Source: Hypsibius dujardini (Eukaryota; Tardigrada; Eutardigrada; Parachela; Hypsibiidae). Taken from it: 27,949 nt of DNA. Within the stretch, counting starts at the first letter, position 1. Every line of letters starts with the position of its first letter. The notes below the pieces were generated by a model. The model saw only the letters and a list, made by a program, of their open reading frames with translations. It did no database searches and was not told where the DNA came from. Position numbers and translations under genes: made by a program. The stretch is from contig LRSR01010986.1 in NCBI GenBank assembly GCA_001579985.1, positions 1 through 27,949 of the forward strand, given 5' to 3'. Below, piece after piece: positions 21,817-27,949 of the stretch.

Positions 21817-24066
21817 TCAGTCGCCTAGTGGGTCAGCTGTGGTCGTGTGTTGAGCCGTGTGACCGGCGAACTGCACTTGACATCCACAGGACGCGGGGAT
21901 GCGGTACCAGTCCAGGTGGAGGCCTCGTTCCGCCGTGCAGGTCAGCAGGCGTTGGAGACTGTAACGCTGGGTGCACTGGCTCTTCAGGCTCGAACAGAGA
22001 TAGGCGCACGGTTCGCCGACCCTTTAAAGAGAGAGAAAGTTTACCAGACGGTCGGGTCCGTTCATTGTACTGTGCGTAGTGGAAGTCGACATTTGTACGG
22101 CAGTCTTCCAATACATTGCGAATAATTCATCGCCCCTCGGGCGTAATTATTGAAGAACTGTCTGTGGTAGTTTGTGCCGCATGCTTTCTTGTGTGAACTA
22201 CCGCAGGTCAGTACGTACTTACACAACCTCTCGTGACGAGCACTTTCGTGTGGCGGTAAGGCAATCGAAAAGTGGGTCGCTTGACTAGATGCAATACCGG
22301 GAAACTGATACAACGGCGCGGTTGAAAGTACGCAGGCACCCAGGATGTGCCGTCTTGCAGTTACTGTCATGGTGGAAATCTTGAAATGTAGCAAGCTAAT
22401 ACTCTCTTGTCATCATCTTTTTAAATTCGCATCTGCTAATCCGTGCTAATGATTAGTTAGCACTGTACTTTTCTCAGACTGACAACTGGTGTGCAAATCC
22501 ACTAACGACAGAAATTTCAGGTTGATCGAACTCGTAACCAGACGGTAGCAGGACGGCATATGCGTGGCTGTGAATCCACTTGGACCATGGGCTGCTTTAA
22601 TTCAAACTATGAATGGTAAAAAAGTAGCCCAGTAATTACGTTTTAAGGGAAACAAAAATTCTTTGAGATTTTTGAGCATTTTGTACTACATCAGTTTATA
22701 CTAAATTATTTTTAGTCGAAATTTGCTCCTGCTTCTTTAATTGAAACTACAACGTTATTATCCCATTTTTATTACTGTAACTCTAAAAAACCAAAAATTA
22801 ATTTTCCCATTATCTCGGTTGCTTGAACCATTCCTACAGCTCTAAATGTGGCCTGACGAATTTCCGGTTCACTCACGTTGTGCACTCCTCCGAGCGGACA
22901 ATCTGCTTGCATTCCCCCGTCTGCACCAGCCATCCCCACTCGCCCAGCTCGCTCTCCGCCCGGACGATCCCCAAATCGTTCCGCACCGCCGAGCTGCACA
23001 CCTCATAAGAGTGGTTCATCGCGACCCGTTGCTGCGTCAAAAACTGCAGCCCCGACGTGTCATCCCGGCGGGTTCTCCGCGACGGCGCCGTCTTGGTCCG
23101 CGGACTCGCCACCCCGGCCACCACCGGACGAACCCTCAACGGCGCCTTGGCCGCCGCTTTGGTCAGTCGCTCCCGCATCGGCGGCCGAACCGGCTGGACT
23201 GCACGACCACGCGCTGGAATTCCGCCCACTCGCATCGGCTGCAGCACTTCCTGCTCCGTGGTCGCCGGCTCCTCCGCCGGCACTGGGATGACGGAGGACT
23301 CGGTAGTTACTTCTTCCTGCACTTCCAGGGGGAACTCAGTCATGACCGGGGCCTCCAGCTCCGGAAAGACATCACAGCTCCACAGCACTTGATTGCGGAG
23401 CCTTTTAAACGTCTCGGGGTCGTTTTCAATACAGGAAGCAATAAGGTCCCTATTAAGTGTCGCATGTTGGTTCTATGTGTGTAAAACCTTTGAGCGAAAA
23501 ATACATGTAATTGCGAAAATCCTTACGTGGGATATTGGCTGTCGGTGAGGCAGTACGCGAAGGATGGTCCTTCAGCACAGGAAGGAAATGTTACCGGTGT
23601 GAATCCTATTGGGAATTCAATATATTCCATGGGGTCGTTACTGGATTATTACTCGTGCACTTGCTCACGTGCCATCGCGTGTCTCTTACCGGGAAACAGG
23701 AACGGCGGCTGAGCTCCGATTGCCGGGGAAAGCTGTCCGTGTTTCTTATATCCTGTGAGGTGTGACAAAAATCAGTGGCTTCAGGCCTATAGGCATACTG
23801 TGTACTAGTCCTACTAGCATACTAGCATACTAGTATACTACAGTAGTAACAGTTGAAATTTTTTAAGTTGTACCTGAGGGACGCGCAATGATCCGATCGT
23901 CATCCGGCGGGATGAACCGCATCCGCTGGGAACGATGGGATGGAGACAGAATGGGCTGCTGAAAGACCGGGTTGAAGAAGGGGTAGTATTCACCGTCGTC
24001 GCCGGCGAAGACCACATGGGCGAGTACACCGCTGCTGACCAGCAGAAGAACTGGTATAACTGACAT
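21817..24066 (-). CDS. Spaetzle-like cystine-knot ligand precursor
   Basis: Secreted ligand precursor of the Spaetzle family, the neurotrophin-like activators of Toll receptors. Five exons join in phase: 24066-23874, 23744-23690, 23640-23527, 23449-22877 and 22021-21817, giving 379 aa. It starts with a signal peptide, MSVIPVLLLVSSGVLAHVVFA. The pro-region carries CAEGPSFAYCLTDSQYP and DLIASCIENDPETF, typical of Spaetzle pro-domains. A dibasic RRTRRDD site precedes the knot. The knot spans the last intron: EVCSSAV, GEWGWLVQTGECKQIVRSEEC, then EPCAYLC, SQCTQRYSLQRLLTC, LDWYRIPASCGCQV. The knot has nine cysteines, an odd number that fits a disulfide-linked dimer. The second exon uses an unusual acceptor (ATATAAG) and is the least certain. 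A good acceptor at 24080 suggests a 5' UTR intron. It lies tail-to-tail with the galactosyltransferase gene. Confidence 0.87.
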
Positions 24067-26825
24067 TTCTGTTGTTACACTGGAAATATGAAAAAAAACT
24101 ATTTGAAATTAGAAACTAGATTGTGCTTGAGGAAGTCGCTCTTTTTATACACCGTGCGCGTCTCATGGAAATGACCGGAAATGAAAGACTGGTCGAAAGT
24201 AGCTCACTGAATAATTTACGCCACACTTTGCTTGAGCTTACGAATGTTTTTGTTTTTTTTTTTGGGTCGTGCTTAGTTTTGAGAGAAACATTTCCCACAA
24301 AAACTTGAGATTTGATAATGCGTTCAGGGCACTTGTATTGAGCGTGTCATTCGTGTCTGTATCTGCCTGTCTACTCCCTCTCTTTTTTCTCCGTTTTCAT
24401 ACTTCAGAGTTCAGACTTGAAAACAATCATGAAGACAAACTATTTCAGTAGTCCGAGATGGAAAATTACCGTTATTAGTCTGTACTGTAAGTAACTTTCG
24501 AACTGCGAACCGGAAATGACAAGGACCACGAATTGGATGAGATCGATTTCTGTTTTCTAGTACCCTAAACACAAACTCCGTTCTTTCTTTGTGCTAAGTG
24601 GTGACCCTTCTCCACTGTATACTACTTCCCTGCCTCATTTCGCTCCATCTTTGTGGGACAATACGAGAACACAGAATCCAGTCTGGCTCGACGATCTGTC
24701 AACATTCAATTTTAACTCATAAGAAATGACTGGCACTCGTACAAAATATGCAACTGCACATGGACAGAATTGCACTTGGAACAGAGATAAAGCAAAGCTT
24801 TTTTAAAAGTGCAATTGCAAAGTGGCTGGATCGATAGGCTAGCTACGGTGCACTGTATAACATCTCTCCAATCACCGGAAACGTCGTGCGCTTTATCCCC
24901 AGTTCCAATCGCATCGACGGTTAGTACTGGAGTTGCTCCGCTTTCAAGGACATCCGCTAAAATGACTGTTCCTATCAAATTGGATTAGTCTATTTGCTCT
25001 CACCAAGGCAGTCGGTTTTCCGAGCGCGTCCGTTCCGCTGCCATTTCCGTTCACTATAATTACGAGTGTGGTACAACGAGAACTAAAGATGCCTAGACGG
25101 AATGTACTGCCGTCTGCCTTCTGCAATTAGTCGGCATTCCACTAGAACAAGGCCAAGATCACAAACTTTACCAGGCACAGACATAGTGCGGTTGATCGGT
25201 TTTGTTGCCTGAATGAAAACACTGGATGCATGCAGGCGAGCTGATACTACCACAGATTTCAATTTTAATTTAGACACTTGGGCATATTATTAGTTCTGAC
25301 AAACACAGACACAGACACAGACACAGACACAGACACAGACACAGACACAGACACAGACACAGACACAGACACAGACATAGGCAGGCGGATACCAAAATAC
25401 ACAAAAATTTGAGGTAAATCGCAAGAAGATTCGTGAATCGTGAATACGTGACGTGAATCATATAGTCACGTTCATGTATTCAAAGCCTTGCCCACAGGCA
25501 GTGGAAACAAATGCGAAGCAACACATTTTCGTGTAATTGGCACAGTTTAAGTTTAATGCGAAAAATTGATTGACAATGTGTGCGCGCACTGGACTTTTAA
25601 TTCACTTCCGCCCTATCACAGGAATAAATTCCATCGCCTGCCAGTCGCACTTGCGCATAGGGTACTGTGCGGTCCGTCCGACGGAGGGCATGCAATTTGA
25701 GCGGCATATCTGGGTGTTATGTTACCATAAATTGCGTGCCTGACGCTGCTACTACTGTCTGTGTGAGCCTGTGAGTGTCTCTGTCATCTGTCGCCGTGAT
25801 CAGGAGGACCCGGCATTTAAGCGGCTGCTTTTTTTAAACCTCGCAAAAGAGTGTGCCCAAATGACGTACAAGTAGCCATTCAATGGAGTGCCACCCGATC
25901 AACATTTCCTTATGTAAAACGGCGGCGTTTAAACAAAATCCCCCCATTCAATTCAATCCATCAGGTTCGCCGGCATCTGTACTAATACACGCCGTAGTCC
26001 CAGCCAAACCAGCGAGACAGACAGGCACATGTATAATGCAGCAAGTGTCGCCAATTGATGCACCGTCTCTGAACTACGAGCGGGGACACCCTGGCACCGA
26101 GGAAACTCGTAAAAAACATTATTCTCTCGCAATATATCGATAAAATCTCGATTAGCACCAGCTCCACGGGCGTGCCTGGGACCATTCAGACAGAGCATAC
26201 ACACAAGCACGCAGACACGTTGACGGCAGACAAGACTGTTAACGCGTGATCAAGTAGAGTGAAATTTTTAAGGCCTCAAAGATTGAAGCGTCATGTTGTG
26301 ATGTGGAGGACCCGGGAGGAGACCCCAATTACAACTCTTCGCGGGGCGCCAACACGCGTCGTCATAACAGCTTCTGATTTTTAACAAAGGAAAAAAAAGA
26401 CCCGAGAGAGAAGAGAGAGAGAGAGAAACAGAGAGAAACAAAATCGGCGACGGAAGGAGCCGGTCCTTATGATGATGGTGCCTGCTTTTCGGAAAGATGA
26501 CGATCCCCGCGAGCCAAAACGCAAGAGTGAGTGTGGTCGTCGTCTGGTTCCAGTATACGTGGTATTAAATCGTAAAGTTTTCCCATGGCCCGCTCAAACG
26601 CAATAAAAGTATAACAAAGATTATACGACCGATACTACACACTATAACGAAACTGAGAGACGAATATGAGGTGGGGGAAGGAAAAGAACAAAGTCACACA
26701 CTGCAGTAAAACGCAATCCAAACGCGCGGCGAGCCGAGACCTGGACGAAGAAGAATTTTGCCGGTTATAATTTCTATCCAACCGGGTTTTTTTGCAAACG
26801 GAAATTTTGCCGAGTTTGTGTCCCC
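24067..26825. other. 2.8-kb stretch without a recognised gene
   Basis: It contains the upstream region of the Spaetzle-like gene, a hexamer microsatellite and a GA-rich tract (about 26397-26430). Overlapping minus-strand open frames at 24712-25277 have plausible splice signals but join only into unfamiliar, poorly phased protein, so I did not call a gene. The right part is probably the 3' UTR or downstream flank of the terminal exon at 26826. Confidence 0.5.
25303..25380. repeat. (CAGACA)n microsatellite, intergenic
   Basis: A nearly pure ACAGAC hexamer tract, the same unit as in the MFSD6-like introns. Confidence 0.95.
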
Positions 26826-26888
26826 TCATGCGCTGATGCTCAGCTGTTTGTTGGTCTGCATCAGTTTGGCGTTCTTCGGATCGCAAAC
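26826..26888 (-). CDS. probable terminal coding exon of an unidentified gene (starts beyond right edge)
   Basis: A good acceptor (CATTTCTTCCAG) is followed by 20 codons and a stop: VCDPKNAKLMQTNKQLSISA. The composition is protein-like and hydrophilic. I do not recognise the family, and no upstream exon with a matching donor was found out to 27949, so the rest would lie outside the window. A second frame through the same exon stays open to 26635 (minus) and is the alternative reading. Confidence 0.4.
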   Translation of the reverse strand, partial: VCDPKNAKLMQTNKQLSISA

Positions 26889-27949
26889 CTGGAAGAAATG
26901 AGAACAAACGATTAGCGAAAATTAAAGTAACAGCCGCATCTTGAAACATACAATCAGACAGGTAGACCCATAGGCACCCATAGAACAGAAAATAAGGCAA
27001 AGAGATCACGAGACAGACCGACATCAGACATTCTGTACATACAAGCAGACAGGCATACAGACATACAAACAGAAATACAGACAGACAGACAAACAGACAG
27101 ACAGATGACATAGAAACAGAAATAGAGAAGCAGACAGACGGCCCGGAAGTAGGCAGGCAGGTAGGGGACAAACAGACAAGGGACAAAACACGCACGGTCG
27201 ATTAGACCTGTCTATCCGTATAACCGATAATGAAATAGACAAGACATATATAGACTTGCATAAAATCTGTATTTGAGGGCTAAATGCCTCGAAACGCTCT
27301 CAATATGTTGCATTTTAAAACAATTTGTTATGATTATGTGTGACAGAAACTGTGCTCAACCCCTGGCTCGACGTGAAGCCAGGATGACAGGAGTATTTTT
27401 GGAGATTAGTGTGCGCGAGCTGAGCTTTAACACAGCGATCCATGCGGATGAAATCGACCGGAAGAGCACGCCGTCTGAGGGGTATCCGGTGTCAGGGGTG
27501 TCTCATATCTGTGCATTCGCCCTTTAACTTCTAAAGAATAATCCCTGTCTACATACGTCATCCCACTCCAAGAACAAGTATAAAAAACTGAATTGGCAAG
27601 CAAAAACCTGTCACAGACAATCAATAGCACTCATTCAGTGAATAAAACTAATCATTTTTACATGAGTGCTGTTTAAATAAAGTGTTTAAATTGAAACTAA
27701 ATGTTAAATAAATTTAAATCCACAGCGAAATTTTCTTTAAGGAAAAGCCCATTTTGTCAAAGTCAAAAGCCAGCTTTTCAAAACATATTTAAAACATCTT
27801 TAAACAACAATATAGTTTAGAGTGTACAGTGCATGAAGACGAACTGAATCGCAAAAGATCAGTTGAATAGAAATTGCTTAATTTGACTGCTCTGGCTTAA
27901 TTTGACTGCTCTGGCGATTGACAAAATGAACGTTGGCTGATTAACTGAT
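26889..27949. other. right flank, no gene recognised
   Basis: If the exon at 26826 is real, this is its preceding intron. It holds a CAGA-rich microsatellite and, near the end, a perfect 19-bp x2 duplication (CTTAATTTGACTGCTCTGG at 27877 and 27896). AT-rich sequence fills most of 27640-27800. Confidence 0.6.
27040..27180. repeat. imperfect (CAGA)n / GGCAGGTAG microsatellite
   Basis: CAGACAGACAAACAGACAG-type sequence with interruptions, similar to the tract at 2214-2335. Confidence 0.9.

Noticed and set aside
21847-22125. 92-residue frames on both strands
   Set aside because: A third minus frame here encodes the cystine-knot half of Spaetzle. The other frames are shadows.
22062-22394. 110-residue minus frame with a signal-like start (MTVTARRHILGACV)
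   Set aside because: It lies wholly in the last intron of the Spaetzle-like gene. Its possible donor does not lead to a phase-compatible exon that resembles anything.
22846-23484. 212-residue plus-strand open frame, with other long frames antisense to it
   Set aside because: It is the mirror of the GC-rich fourth exon of the Spaetzle-like gene. It is Arg/His/Pro-rich with no family features, while the minus strand has correct splice sites and a known domain.
24712-25277. Three overlapping minus frames that might be exons (VILADVLESGATPVLTVDAIG and neighbours)
   Set aside because: The best-looking frames do not join in phase, and the phase-compatible join gives unfamiliar sequence. Worth checking with transcripts but not callable.
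26470-26603. 44-codon plus frame starting MMVPAFRKDDDPREPKRK
   Set aside because: Protein-like at first and with a donor-like GTGAGTG, but no partner exon or family match, and it lies in probable minus-strand 3' UTR.
1-27949. tRNA, rRNA, snRNA genes and CRISPR arrays
   Set aside because: I looked for T-loop GGTTCGA boxes and regular spacer-repeat patterns. The few GTTCGA matches (about 11512, 20668) have no fitting cloverleaf, and all repeats are simple or tandem.

Overview
This is a 28-kb piece of nuclear DNA from an animal. Every recognisable gene is split by introns with ordinary GT-AG borders (mostly GTAAG-type donors). I rebuilt the gene models by joining exons whose splice sites and codon phases agree and whose joined protein matches a known family. 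The presence of a Spaetzle-type Toll ligand suggests an invertebrate, most likely an ecdysozoan. A tardigrade or an arthropod would fit the compact genes and short introns, but species placement is inference only.

Layout, left to right. (1) <1-987, minus: V-ATPase proteolipid subunit c'' (ATP6V0B), 5' part, cut by the left edge. A 28-bp minisatellite abuts its start codon. (2) 1701-4013, minus: acid ceramidase/NAAA-like lysosomal amidase in three exons. One of its introns carries a 165-bp x3 tandem array. (3) 4677-7433, plus: a LAP1/LULL1-type torsin-interacting membrane protein in two exons. Its only intron holds a 1.17-kb non-autonomous hAT-like transposon with a perfect 8-bp target duplication. 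(4) 8212-13118 and 13818-16938, both minus: two head-to-tail MFSD6-like major-facilitator genes (717 and 706 aa) that share only three introns. A large foldback element and several CAGACA hexanucleotide tracts lie in their introns. (5) 19457-21589, plus: a type II membrane GT31 beta-1,3-galactosyltransferase-like gene. (6) 21817-24066, minus: a five-exon Spaetzle-like cystine-knot ligand (379 aa). It is tail-to-tail with (5), and its last coding exon does not lie in the most obvious open frame of that interval. (7) 24067-27949: mostly no recognised gene, apart from one probable terminal exon (26826-26888, minus) of a gene that starts beyond the right edge.

The genes do not form a functional unit. 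They are ordinary single-copy animal genes plus one tandem duplication. The most notable signals are the Spaetzle-like gene, the intron turnover between the tandem MFSD6-like copies, the oppositely oriented hexamer tracts flanking their exons, and several intact foldback or terminal-inverted-repeat elements. I saw no CRISPR array, operon or clearly new molecular system. All exon borders were read by eye and have no transcript support here.
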